NCBI GenBank assembly: GCA_019747875.1
Contig: JAIEQI010000056.1
Location: 24,735 to 88,734, forward strand
DNA: 64,000 bases
Source: Candidatus Obscuribacterales bacterium
GTDB taxonomy: Bacteria; Cyanobacteriota; Vampirovibrionia; Obscuribacterales; Obscuribacteraceae
Direction of reading: 5' to 3'
The translations under genes and the position numbers were made by a program. A model generated the notes under the pieces. That model was not told where the DNA came from, made no database searches, and was given only the letters and a program-made list of their open reading frames with translations. Positions 16,548-26,417 of the stretch are shown here, in pieces; the stretch's first letter is position 1; each line of letters opens with the position of its first letter.

Positions 16548-17243
16548 GTGGGAATAGTTATTGCTGACGACCATCAGAGAGAGCGCACATGGCTGCGCGA
16601 TTTGTTGCAGAAGCATTTGTCCGATCTCTCTCCGATTTACGAAGCGGAAGATGGCAAACAAGCTTACGAGCTGAGCGTTGCACATCAACCTGTGTTGGCG
16701 TTTCTCGATGTAGAGATGCCGATATTATCAGGAATAAAATCGGCGGAGAGCATAATCAGAGAGCTACCGCATACAGGCATCATCATTCTTTCCAATCATT
16801 CAGACGAGGTGTTCATTCGCAAACTCTGGAAGATCGTTCCGCCAGATAGTGCATTTGCCTATGTGCTAAAGGATTCAACTGATCAACAGGTAGTTGATGC
16901 TGCTCGCTCTGTACTCAGCGGAGATTGTTGGATACATCCTAGAGTTCAAAGAATCGCCCGGCGGGTTGAGAATGGAAGTACTGGATTGACAGATGCTGAG
17001 TTCCAAGTCCTGGTGCATATCGCAATGGGGCTGACAGATAAAGCCATTGCGAAGAGGCTGTACATCACAGAAAAAGCGGTCCAAGCACGTCTCAAGTGTC
17101 TCTATACGAAAATGAATATCCCAACTAAGGGGTTGACTGAAGAGGACGAATTCAACCACCGATGTAGAGCGCTGAATATTGGATATCGTAGAGGATTGAT
17201 CAATCGTGGAGAGTTGGAAGACTGGGAAGAGAATCTTTTATAG
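16548..17243 (+). CDS. NarL/FixJ-type response regulator
   Basis: 231 residues from GTG 16548 (GGAGG 7 nt upstream). The receiver domain has the acidic pair ADDH, the phospho-acceptor Asp in FLDVEMP, a Ser switch (IILSNHSD) and the conserved Lys in YVLKDS. The C-terminal LuxR-type helix-turn-helix reads LTDAEFQVLVHIAMGLTDKAIAKRLYITEKAVQARLKCLYTKMNI. It should bind DNA when phosphorylated. The tandem kinase two genes upstream is the natural donor. A strong hairpin terminator follows. Confidence 0.92.
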   Translation: MGIVIADDHQRERTWLRDLLQKHLSDLSPIYEAEDGKQAYELSVAHQPVLAFLDVEMPILSGIKSAESIIRELPHTGIIILSNHSDEVFIRKLWKIVPPDSAFAYVLKDSTDQQVVDAARSVLSGDCWIHPRVQRIARRVENGSTGLTDAEFQVLVHIAMGLTDKAIAKRLYITEKAVQARLKCLYTKMNIPTKGLTEEDEFNHRCRALNIGYRRGLINRGELEDWEENLL

Positions 17244-17286
17244 TCGCCGAAGAGACGGATCTCTGTCGGCATCGGTTCAAATATGA

Positions 17287-17318
17287 CTGCTCCCGAACAG
17301 CAGCCTGTTCGGGAGCAG
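17287..17318. terminator. Bidirectional hairpin terminator between convergent genes
   Basis: CTGCTCCCGAACAG and CTGTTCGGGAGCAG form a perfect 14-bp stem with a 4-nt loop (cagc), between the regulator stop (17243) and the dehydrogenase stop (17343). Confidence 0.75.
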
Positions 17319-17342
17319 ATCGTTATGCGTATTGACTCAGTT

Positions 17343-18401
17343 CTATTTCAATGAAGCAATGTCGATTACAAATCTGTAGCGAACATCACTCTTTAGCAGG
17401 CGCTCGTAAGCTTCGTTCACCTGATCAATCGAAATAACTTCGATGTCTGCTGCGATATTGTGTTTACCGCAGAAGTCCAGCATCTCTTGGGTTTCTTTCA
17501 TGCCACCGATTGTGGATCCAGCGAACGATTTTCGCTTCGGAATTACGCTAAATGGATTAACCGGAAGGTCTTCCCCTGGAGCTCCGACTAGAACCATCGT
17601 TCCATCACGCTTCAACATTGCCAGATAGCTGTTCATATCCGCTGCCGATGAGACTGTATTGATGATCAAATCGAATTTGTTGAGGGCTCCTTGGAGGGAG
17701 GCATCATCTGATGAAGCAACATAGCCGGTTGCGCCCATCCTTTCGGCATCTGCTTTTTTGTTGAAGCTTCTGCTGATGACTGTGACTTCGGCTCCCATCG
17801 CCTTAGCGATCTTCACTGCCATATGCCCAAGTCCGCCAAGTCCGACGACTGCGACAGATCTTCCCGGACCTGCTTTCCAATGGGCAAGAGGCGAGTAAGT
17901 CGTTATTCCTGCACAGAGAAGTGGTGCCGCTTTCTCAAGTGGAATGTTGTCGGGTATCTTCGCAACGAAACGATCTAAAACCGTGATGCGGTCAGAGTAT
18001 CCACCATATGTTGGTGTCACGCCATCAAGTTCTACATCGTTGTATGTAAGCGCCAATTTCTTCTCGCAGTATTGCTCCAGCCCTTCATTGCATGACTCGC
18101 ATTCTTTGCAAGAATCCACCATGCAGCCGACACCGACGCGATCGCCTGCCTTAAAGCGAGTCACATTCGATCCCACCTTTTCCACAACACCTGCGATTTC
18201 GTGACCGGGCACCATAGGGAACCTTGAGTTGCCCCATTCATCCCGCGCCTGGTGTACATCAGAGTGGCAGATGCCACAATATTTGATTTGGATCAGAACA
18301 TCGTTCGGTCCGGGCTCTCGGCGCTGAATTTCGAAGGGCTTTAGTTCTTTTCCAACTGCAGCTGCTGCGTATGCTTTTGTTTTTATACCTGTTTTGATCA
18401 T
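17343..18401 (-). CDS. Zinc-dependent NAD(P)H alcohol/aldehyde dehydrogenase (YahK/CAD-like MDR family)
   Basis: 352 residues. Catalytic zinc site CGICHSD (Cys42) with GHE near 66; structural zinc cysteines in the DSCKECESCNEGLEQYC segment; Rossmann motif VVGLGGLGHMAVKIAK. This is the layout of the YahK/cinnamyl-alcohol dehydrogenase branch, which reduces a wide range of aldehydes to alcohols. It lies 35 bp after the aldo/keto reductase gene on the same strand, so the two probably form an operon next to a divergent AraC-type regulator. That suggests an aldehyde-detoxification role. Confidence 0.92.
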   Translation of the reverse strand: MIKTGIKTKAYAAAAVGKELKPFEIQRREPGPNDVLIQIKYCGICHSDVHQARDEWGNSRFPMVPGHEIAGVVEKVGSNVTRFKAGDRVGVGCMVDSCKECESCNEGLEQYCEKKLALTYNDVELDGVTPTYGGYSDRITVLDRFVAKIPDNIPLEKAAPLLCAGITTYSPLAHWKAGPGRSVAVVGLGGLGHMAVKIAKAMGAEVTVISRSFNKKADAERMGATGYVASSDDASLQGALNKFDLIINTVSSAADMNSYLAMLKRDGTMVLVGAPGEDLPVNPFSVIPKRKSFAGSTIGGMKETQEMLDFCGKHNIAADIEVISIDQVNEAYERLLKSDVRYRFVIDIASLK

Positions 18402-18436
18402 TGTTTCGCTCCTGACTTTTCTTTCGGTTCAATCAT

Positions 18437-19582
<1,146 letters not shown>

Positions 19583-19717
19583 TTATATTGATTGCTTGGC
19601 TAAAACTACAACCTTCACAATCGATAGTTCAATGATATGCTTTATAAGGGGGCGGATTCTATAACAAAATTCCAAAATGATTGGATAATCCTCCGAACTT
19701 TCCCGGGAGCAGGATTG

Positions 19718-20632
19718 ATGGCTATAAGAGACAATCGCGACGAAGAGAACAGGGATGAGCTTGTTGAACGTTTGGCTCAGAAGTGTGCGAAGGACGGGCC
19801 GAATCCTGTAGCCCAAGATCTTCATTTTTTTAGGCACTCAAACCCTAGCCAGCCGGTCCATGGAGTTTATTCGCCATCTATTTGCGTGATTGCTCAGGGA
19901 GCAAAAGAAGTGCTTTTGGGCGAAGAACGCTTTCGTTACGATCCAGCAAATTACCTTCTTTGTTCATTGGATGTCCCGGTTGTTTCGCAGGTTGTCGATG
20001 CGACACCGGAGAAGCCGTACCTGGGAATGAAGTTTGATCTCGATCCAGCGCTAATCGCATCGGTTAGTGTAGAGGCGGGAATTTCGGCGTTGCGTGCGGA
20101 ATCCAGTGTCAAGTCAATCGCAGTGAGCAAACTTCAAGGTGATCTGCTGGATGCATTCGTTCGGCTCATAAGGTTATTGGATACACCGGCTGATTATCGT
20201 GTAGTATCGCCACTGGTGACAAGGGAGATTATCTATCGCCTGTTGAATAGTGATCAGGGCGCGCGACTTCGTCAAATTGCAGTGTTTGGAGGCAATACTC
20301 ACCGAATAACAAGAGCGGTGCAGACCCTGCGAACACGCTATAACGAATCACTGAACATCGAGGATCTCGCAAGCGATCTCGGAATGAGTGTTTCAAGCTT
20401 CCATCAACATTTCAAAACTGCAACGTCGATGAGTCCTTTGCAATTTCAAAAACTGCTGCGCTTACAAGAAGCCAGACGCCTTCTCCTCACCGAAGACATG
20501 GACGCAAGCAGCGCTGCAGTGAGGGTCGGCTACGACGACGCATCCCAATTCACCCGCGAATACAAACGCCTATTCGGCGATCCGCCAATGCGCGATGTCC
20601 AACGCTTCAAACGAGTTGCAGAAGTTAGTTAG
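19718..20632 (+). CDS. AraC-family transcriptional regulator
   Basis: 304 residues from ATG 19718 (GGAG 8 nt upstream; 19637 is an in-frame alternative). The N-terminal region (about 30-190, HGVYSPSICVIAQGAKEVLLGEERFRYDPANYLLCSLDVPV) matches the AraC-type N-terminal domain of YqhC-like regulators. The C-terminal double helix-turn-helix is complete (LNIEDLASDLGMSVSSFHQHFK and AAVRVGYDDASQFTREYKRLFGDPP). It is divergent from the aldo/keto reductase-dehydrogenase pair. In E. coli, YqhC controls an analogous reductase pair in response to aldehydes, so I infer a similar role here. Confidence 0.92.
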   Translation: MAIRDNRDEENRDELVERLAQKCAKDGPNPVAQDLHFFRHSNPSQPVHGVYSPSICVIAQGAKEVLLGEERFRYDPANYLLCSLDVPVVSQVVDATPEKPYLGMKFDLDPALIASVSVEAGISALRAESSVKSIAVSKLQGDLLDAFVRLIRLLDTPADYRVVSPLVTREIIYRLLNSDQGARLRQIAVFGGNTHRITRAVQTLRTRYNESLNIEDLASDLGMSVSSFHQHFKTATSMSPLQFQKLLRLQEARRLLLTEDMDASSAAVRVGYDDASQFTREYKRLFGDPPMRDVQRFKRVAEVS

Positions 20633-20657
20633 GAGGTAGCGACATTAGTAGTATTTG

Positions 20658-21632
20658 CTAGAGAAAATACTGGCTCGGATCTCCATTTCGACCACCATCG
20701 AGAACTTCTTCCATGTAGGTCCAAATGTCTGGGCGCGAGCCGTCTAAATCTGTGAACCCATATTCTTTTGATAATTGGGCCGAGGTGACTGTTTGTTGGT
20801 GCCAGCGTTTTTTGTTTGGATCAGCCGCCAGTGACGCAACTGCGCGGCCAACGAATCGTGGAGTTTCCGAAAGAATAAAATCAGGAGGAGCGACTGCTTG
20901 CGATTTATCTGGACTCTCTTCCATAGCTTCACGCCAGTTCTCTTCTGCAACACCAAAATTCTCTAGCATTATTTCGGATCTCATCCAGCCAGGAGTAATC
21001 CCGACTGCGGTGGTACCGTGCTCTCCTAGTTCTTTTCCTAAAGAGAAAGCTAATCGATTCACCGACACCTTGGCTAAGTCGTAAAAAACGGAAATGCGAT
21101 AGTGCGAATCGTTGTAAGCTTTGTTTCCGTCCGATACTTCGATATGCAATCCGTCGGGCTTTTTGATCAGCAGAGGTAGTAGATAACGAGCGGTGATTAT
21201 GTGAGTGTCGATCGCAAGGCGCAAAATGCGAAACCCTTTGTCGAGATCATGCTCCCAAACAGGTTTGTCCCATTCAGATGGACCACCTTTGATTATTTCT
21301 GCGCCCCAAATGTCATTGACTAGAAGATCAATGTGTCCATATTCGCTGGCGATCATTTCGGCTAGCTTTTCGACTTGTTCTGCGTCGAGGTGATCCGCCT
21401 GATACGCAATTCCGGTGCCACCAAGTTTGGTAACCAACTCAGCTGTTTCTTCGATTGTTTCATCACGGTTGTACTCGGATTTAGCATGCCGTGTTGTCCG
21501 TCCGGTGCATATGACCGTGGCGCCACATTCGCCAAGTGCCGCAGCGATGCCTCTGCCAGCGCCGCGCGTTGCTCCTGCAACAACTGCGATCTTTCCGCTC
21601 AGAGCATTATTGTCAGGTTGCCACTTAGCCAT
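20658..21632 (-). CDS. Short-chain dehydrogenase/reductase
   Basis: 324 residues. Nucleotide-binding motif GATRGAGRGIA and catalytic Tyr-Lys in YDLAK are visible; the usual NNAG is VNDIWG. The protein is longer than typical SDRs, with a C-terminal ~90-residue extension. Convergent with the AraC gene (25 bp apart). The TGRTTR motif after the second strand, with a basic residue, suggests NADP(H) preference. Substrate unknown. Confidence 0.88.
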   Translation of the reverse strand: MAKWQPDNNALSGKIAVVAGATRGAGRGIAAALGECGATVICTGRTTRHAKSEYNRDETIEETAELVTKLGGTGIAYQADHLDAEQVEKLAEMIASEYGHIDLLVNDIWGAEIIKGGPSEWDKPVWEHDLDKGFRILRLAIDTHIITARYLLPLLIKKPDGLHIEVSDGNKAYNDSHYRISVFYDLAKVSVNRLAFSLGKELGEHGTTAVGITPGWMRSEIMLENFGVAEENWREAMEESPDKSQAVAPPDFILSETPRFVGRAVASLAADPNKKRWHQQTVTSAQLSKEYGFTDLDGSRPDIWTYMEEVLDGGRNGDPSQYFL

Positions 21633-21764
21633 GTCTGCCCGCCACTAACAGCAGTCAAATATACCAAACCAGCCGCCGATAAATGTAGAAGAACTTGGCC
21701 CTAATTTGCACTGTGTTCGCACGACAACGGCTATTTAATTGAACCGTTGTTAGTGGAATCTCAA

Positions 21765-22088
21765 ATGAGCTATTATCTATCCAGAACTGAGCAAGATGAC
21801 GTTGCCAATGCCCTAAGAAATGGCGACGGCAATGCTTTAAGAGAAGAGTTCTGCAAAATAGGACTCCTGAACAGTCCGAAGCAGCAAGAGATAATGCTTA
21901 AGGCACTGAACGGCTGCGCTGAGGATGCGAAGTGTCGAAAAGATGAGGGGCTTGTGCCTTTGGAGTTGTATTCGAAAGGGCAGCTAGTAACCGATCCCGA
22001 ACTCACCGGCGATACCCTTAAATGGAAGAACAGCAAAGGGCAGTCTAACGAATACACTGTGAAACCATGTGATGCACCAACTAGTTGA
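21765..22088 (+). CDS. Small hypothetical protein
   Basis: 107 residues from ATG 21765 (TTG 21747 is in frame). Helical first half (LSRTEQDDVANALRNGDGNALREEFCKIG), two Cys in GCAEDAKCRKD and a polar C-terminal part. No signal peptide or membrane segment. No family recognised; coding status rests on length and composition only. Confidence 0.5.
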   Translation: MSYYLSRTEQDDVANALRNGDGNALREEFCKIGLLNSPKQQEIMLKALNGCAEDAKCRKDEGLVPLELYSKGQLVTDPELTGDTLKWKNSKGQSNEYTVKPCDAPTS

Positions 22089-22262
22089 TCTTCGTGCGAT
22101 GCTTCTTACTCTGATGCAAAGGATTTATAGCAACTTAAGTAAAATGCATTTGAGATTTTTGTAGACTAGTAGTAATATCATAGCCCCCACTTCCGACAAG
22201 GTCCAGCGTACAGATTCCGTTAGGCGACCTAGTAGCCTGAACAGGGATCTAAGGAGTGAGCT

Positions 22263-22715
22263 ATGAAGTCGAAAGTTATTCCTGATATTTCGTCGCGCCC
22301 AACCGAGATGAAACTTGAGCGGCAGATGAATGCTAGTGCTGATCAGATTTATGATGCATGGACGCAGCATTTTGATTGTTGGTTTGCAGAACCTGGCGAA
22401 TGTATGATGACGCCCGAAGTGGACAAGCCTTATTTTTTCAGAACGCGAAAAGATTGGGGTAGTCATCCTCACCACGGCCGCTTTGTGGAACTAGAAAAGA
22501 ACAAGCTCGTTGTTATGACATGGCAAACCCAGGGCGGCACCAACGGCTATGAAACTGTAATTCGAATCGAACTGACTCCGAATGACCAGGGCACATTGAT
22601 GCGAATGACTCATTCTGGATTTGCTGATGAAAAATCCTGCCAGGGGCACAAGGATAATTGGCCGGCAGCGTTCGATTTTCTCGAAGAAGGCGTCAAGAAG
22701 CTCATCCGCTCCTAG
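22263..22715 (+). CDS. SRPBCC/AHSA1-family protein
   Basis: 150 residues with an AAGGAG ribosome-binding site 7 nt upstream. The pattern MKLERQMNASADQIYDAWTQ at the start, a Trp-rich middle (GRFVELEKNKLVVMTWQT) and the C-terminal helix DNWPAAFDFLEEGVKKLI are typical of AHSA1-type START-like domains, which bind small hydrophobic ligands or act as sensors. Standalone gene. Confidence 0.85.
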   Translation: MKSKVIPDISSRPTEMKLERQMNASADQIYDAWTQHFDCWFAEPGECMMTPEVDKPYFFRTRKDWGSHPHHGRFVELEKNKLVVMTWQTQGGTNGYETVIRIELTPNDQGTLMRMTHSGFADEKSCQGHKDNWPAAFDFLEEGVKKLIRS

Positions 22716-23235
22716 ACCTATTGGAAGTCTTCATTGGAACAAGCCTGCGACCAGGTTTCTGGCTCGCTGTATAGTCTTCGCATCGAGAGCAAACTCGACA
22801 TAGAGCTGTTCGACTAGATACGCACTTTTCCCATCCTGTAAGAGTCTAGATTTTTTTGCGCGAGGAAGAATTTGAAGTCGTAGATACGAACGCGATTGAA
22901 ATCGATAGAAATTTGGAGAATTCTGGGAGATCTTAGACAGGACCCTGGGAGATCGTTTTGATATCTTATTCATCACAAGGGTGGTTTACGGATACTGATT
23001 CCAGCGCCGATCCCAGTGGTGGTACAAGCACCTAAGAAGTCGAATACGGTAACACAACAAGTTTAAGTCCCAGTGTATCTAGCGGTCAAAAAAGCATTGG
23101 GCATAGTCCTGCCGAGCCCGTCGTTCCTTTCCTGAGGAACTGGCTCGGTTGTGGACGTCTTAAATCCTGTTCGCATCTCAAAAAGTTGTACGGGCTGATA
23201 TAATGGCGGACCTTCCGATTTGGGTTTGACTTGAT
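22716..23235. other. Intergenic region, 520 bp
   Basis: I see no convincing gene. Apart from the hairpin at 23112-23148 there are only short unsupported reading frames. Confidence 0.5.
23112..23148 (+). other. Long imperfect hairpin upstream of the amidohydrolase gene
   Basis: CCGAGCC...GGCTCGG (7 bp) encloses GTTCCT...AGGAAC (6 bp) across a 4x1 internal loop, followed by TTG. It lies about 90 bp before the start codon at 23236 and could be a terminator or an mRNA leader structure. Confidence 0.5.
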
Positions 23236-24537
23236 ATGCTCGTTCTCAGAAATATTTCCAAGCTTTACGATGGCTCTTCTTCTGATAGCTCCAGTGTTCA
23301 TCAGAACATTGATATGTACATCGATAAAGGAAAAATCGACAAACTAATTCCGCATCAGCCTGATGCTAGTTTCGGGTCCGAACCCACGGTAATTGATTGT
23401 TCAGATTTTACGATTACGCCTGGAATGATCGATTGCCATGGACACATTACCATTCTTGGTTTTAGCACAGCTGAAATTGACCGAATGAATTCGGCGCCTT
23501 CCTTGCTTTATGTGGAGAAGATTCTCTATACAACGCTTGTTAATGGTGGCGTCACAACAATGAGAGACATCGGTGGCGCGACGCATCAGATGAAGCGCTT
23601 GATCGATGAGGGTGTGATGATCGGTCCTCGCTTGAAGATAGCAATTTGTATGTTGTCCACAACCGGTGGACATGCTGATTTCCGCGGTCCCGATCGATGC
23701 CACGCTCAGTTATCCAAGTTGTTCATAGAGGGACCAGGAAGACCGTCTAGTGTTGTTGACGGACCATGGGAATGCAGGAAGCGTGTTCGTGAGATTGCAG
23801 CCTGTGGTGCAGACCTGATCAAGCTTTGCACCAGTCCCGGTGTTGCGTCGCCGTCGGACAAGTTGGAACATCAAGATTTCACCGCGGATGAAATCAGAGC
23901 GATTTGCGATGAAGCTGCAGCACGCGGTTTGAAGGTGGCGGCGCATGCTCATAGTCAATCCGGAATCGCACTTGCGATTAATAATGGTGTACACGACATC
24001 CAACACATTTCATACATGGACGAACGATTGGTTGAGGCAGCGTTTGAAAAGGGCTGCACGGTAACTCCAACATCGTGGATCATCAATGCACTTTTGAAAG
24101 AAGATAACCTCTCCGATTTCGTAAAGGAGAAAGTTAAGAAGGTTGGTGAAGTGCATGCTCAAGCGGTGCAATTTGCTGCCAAAGGTGGTTTGAAAATTCT
24201 CGCCGGTACAGATGCCGTTTTGCCGGGAATGCATGGACAAAATTACATGGAGATAGCAAGCCTCATTGCAGATGGATTATCGCCGCTACAGGCATGGCAC
24301 GGGGCAACAGGTCTTGCAGCCGAGGAGATCGGTCAAACTGACACGGGCGAATTAAAGCCAGGCAAACGCGCTGATCTGCTAATTTGCAAAGGCAATGTAT
24401 TCGATAAACCCGAATTGCTAGGACAAGGCGGATTAATCGAAGTCATCAAAGACGGCGAAGCCTACCGCGGTGGCATCCCACAAATTAAACAAAGAACCTT
24501 CAGCACGTCAGTCGATCAATTCTGCCCTGTGAAGTAG
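23236..24537 (+). CDS. Amidohydrolase (imidazolonepropionase/prolidase-like)
   Basis: 433 residues. Metal-dependent TIM-barrel hydrolase motifs: DCHGH (HxH) after the N-terminal beta-sandwich, a Lys in LIKLCTSPGV that could be carboxylated, HAHS, a His in HDIQHI, the Asp in AGTDAV, and the C-terminal sandwich motif LKPGKRADLLI. This is the arrangement of secreted/cytosolic Xaa-Pro dipeptidase-like and imidazolonepropionase-like amidohydrolases. No signal peptide. It is convergent with the regulator gene at 24542, only 4 bp away. Confidence 0.92.
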   Translation: MLVLRNISKLYDGSSSDSSSVHQNIDMYIDKGKIDKLIPHQPDASFGSEPTVIDCSDFTITPGMIDCHGHITILGFSTAEIDRMNSAPSLLYVEKILYTTLVNGGVTTMRDIGGATHQMKRLIDEGVMIGPRLKIAICMLSTTGGHADFRGPDRCHAQLSKLFIEGPGRPSSVVDGPWECRKRVREIAACGADLIKLCTSPGVASPSDKLEHQDFTADEIRAICDEAAARGLKVAAHAHSQSGIALAINNGVHDIQHISYMDERLVEAAFEKGCTVTPTSWIINALLKEDNLSDFVKEKVKKVGEVHAQAVQFAAKGGLKILAGTDAVLPGMHGQNYMEIASLIADGLSPLQAWHGATGLAAEEIGQTDTGELKPGKRADLLICKGNVFDKPELLGQGGLIEVIKDGEAYRGGIPQIKQRTFSTSVDQFCPVK

Positions 24538-24541
24538 AAAA

Positions 24542-25306
24542 TTACTTGCCGGATTCGTCGATTGGCATTTCGAAATTGAGGCGCCGGGCTGTCCAGCCTG
24601 CCAGGTCTTTTTCTAGTTCGTTGATGTCTTCAGGATCCACGAAACCCTGGCGAAATACTTCCAGCATTATGCGCATGCGGGTGTTGAAGACTTCGACGCC
24701 GGCTGTTTCTTTTGCGTGGATGTCTAATCCTTTGACGAGTTTGTCCGAAAGTGCTGAGATGCGATTTTGAACGCCGCGCACACTAATGTGCTGGCGCATG
24801 GCGATAGCTTTGTCTGTCAATCCCATAATCAAATCGACGAGAATCGCTTGTTCGCTTTCGTTCAGTAAACCTTCGCGCGCATTGATAGCTGATTGAACGC
24901 CGCGCACGATTGGATCGATGTAGGAGTTGTCGTGCAACAACACAGTGCGAATCGCATGTGCAAGTTTTTCATCACTTTCAGTTTTTAGCGCATACCCGTG
25001 AATCGCTTCGTCCGGAACAATTTTTGCAATTTCGCGCAAATAGCTTTCTTTATGGAACTGCGACCAAAAGAGAATCTTGGTTGCTGGACTGACCGACCAG
25101 ATCTGCTGTGCGGCTTTTGTGCCCGTGAGTTCAGGCATCAAAATGTCCATGATAACCATGTCTGGTTTCTCGCGGCGGAATGTTTCGACACCTTCCTGTC
25201 CATTTTGAGCTTCTTTTACAGTCACATCAGTAATGGTGTTTTTCAGAATGCCGATTGCATGCTGGCGTAAGGCAGCGAGATCTTCAACTACTAGGACTTT
25301 GTACAT
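24542..25306 (-). CDS. NarL-type response regulator
   Basis: 254 residues from ATG 25306, 23 bp inside the end of the kinase gene, with GGAGA upstream. Receiver motifs: VEDLAALR, phospho-acceptor Asp in VIMDILMPE, Ser in ILFWSQF, Lys in YALKTES. A LuxR-like helix-turn-helix (NESEQAILVDLIMGLTDKAIAMRQHISVRGVQNRISALSDKL) follows, with a C-terminal helical extension, the same layout as the regulator at 16548. Partner of the overlapping kinase. Confidence 0.92.
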   Translation of the reverse strand: MYKVLVVEDLAALRQHAIGILKNTITDVTVKEAQNGQEGVETFRREKPDMVIMDILMPELTGTKAAQQIWSVSPATKILFWSQFHKESYLREIAKIVPDEAIHGYALKTESDEKLAHAIRTVLLHDNSYIDPIVRGVQSAINAREGLLNESEQAILVDLIMGLTDKAIAMRQHISVRGVQNRISALSDKLVKGLDIHAKETAGVEVFNTRMRIMLEVFRQGFVDPEDINELEKDLAGWTARRLNFEMPIDESGK

Positions 25307-26417
25307 TTACGCGAATCTCCACGGTGGTGCCCTTGTTATCCGGTCCAGGCATCCAGCTAACTTTAGCACCAATTAGCGCTGCGCGTAGGCGCATATATAA
25401 AGTTCCGCGCGAACTTGATGACAACGAACTTGGGTCAATACCTTTGCCGTCGTCGCTTACGCGAAAAGCCAGAGCGCCATCATCCTCCACAATTGCTATG
25501 CGAACTAAGGTCGCGCCCGCATGTTTGACGACGTTTGTTAGAGATTCTTGGACCAATCTAAAAACAAGTTGTTTCTCTACAGGTGATAACTTGTCGAGTA
25601 GCTCTTCGTTTGCGGTGCACGAAAAACGTGCTTTGAAGTTACCTACCTTGCTGCTTTTGTCCAGCCTATCTTCGATTGCTGCAGGCAGCCCGAATTCTTC
25701 CAACATCGCCGGACAAAGATCGTCCATGATTTCGCGAATGTTGACCATGCTTTGTTTTAGCATTGCATTGATCTCGTCCTTTTGTGCAGGATTCGGATTC
25801 TCCGCAAACTGCTCAAATCGCTTCTGAATTGTTCTCATATCATTCAAGACTTGATCATGCAAATCGGCGGCGAGCAGCCTTCGTTCGCTCTCATCTTGTT
25901 TCACCAAAGCGATTCTCGATTCTTTGAGTTCGTCATTGCGCAGCTTGAGTTCTATTTGTTGCGTTTCGAATTTTTGCTTTTCTTGATCATTCTTTTTGAG
26001 CACGCTTCCGGCTATAGCTGAGATGATAATAGTGAGTACCATGCTGGCAGGATGCCCTTCGGCATGGAATATTTGCCAGACGGCTATCTGATAAAACAGG
26101 CTGAGAACCATCATCTGGATCACGATCGGAATCCGTGATGCAGCAAAATTGTAGGAGCACACTAGACTGGCCGTAGAAAAAATTGCCAACCCGACAAAGT
26201 GACACGCAATCTGAATCGCCTGATTCGAATTTGGAATCAGCTGTGCCGAAATCAGCGCCGGCACCAGTTCAGAAAAACCATGAAGCATCTCGGTGAACGC
26301 ACCATGCTCCAGTCGCCCAATTAGTTGATCGAGGCTTAAACAGAAGAGAGCTAGTAGGAACGAGAGACCAATAATGCGAAGCTTCATGTCGGAGTCTGTT
26401 TCCAGATTCAAGGGCAT
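25284..26417 (-). CDS. Membrane NarL-type sensor histidine kinase
   Basis: 377 residues. Start ATG 26417 shares its A with the upstream stop (TAATG), with GGAG just before, so translation is coupled to the LysM gene. About five hydrophobic segments form the N-terminal half (to about residue 145), followed by a coiled coil and an intact HisKA_3 module (DESERRLLAADLHDQVLND) with CPAMLEEFGLPAAI. The HATPase is complete: N-box QESLTNVVKHAG, G1 DDGKGI, and a final GTLYMRLRAALIGA. Short loops suggest it senses in or near the membrane. It phosphorylates the overlapping regulator. Confidence 0.92.
   Translation of the reverse strand: MPLNLETDSDMKLRIIGLSFLLALFCLSLDQLIGRLEHGAFTEMLHGFSELVPALISAQLIPNSNQAIQIACHFVGLAIFSTASLVCSYNFAASRIPIVIQMMVLSLFYQIAVWQIFHAEGHPASMVLTIIISAIAGSVLKKNDQEKQKFETQQIELKLRNDELKESRIALVKQDESERRLLAADLHDQVLNDMRTIQKRFEQFAENPNPAQKDEINAMLKQSMVNIREIMDDLCPAMLEEFGLPAAIEDRLDKSSKVGNFKARFSCTANEELLDKLSPVEKQLVFRLVQESLTNVVKHAGATLVRIAIVEDDGALAFRVSDDGKGIDPSSLSSSSRGTLYMRLRAALIGAKVSWMPGPDNKGTTVEIRVNVQSPSS

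Noticed and set aside
22731..22976. 81-codon minus-strand frame in the 22.7-23.2 kb gap
   Set aside because: No ribosome-binding site, Arg/Ser-rich random-looking composition, no neighbour support.
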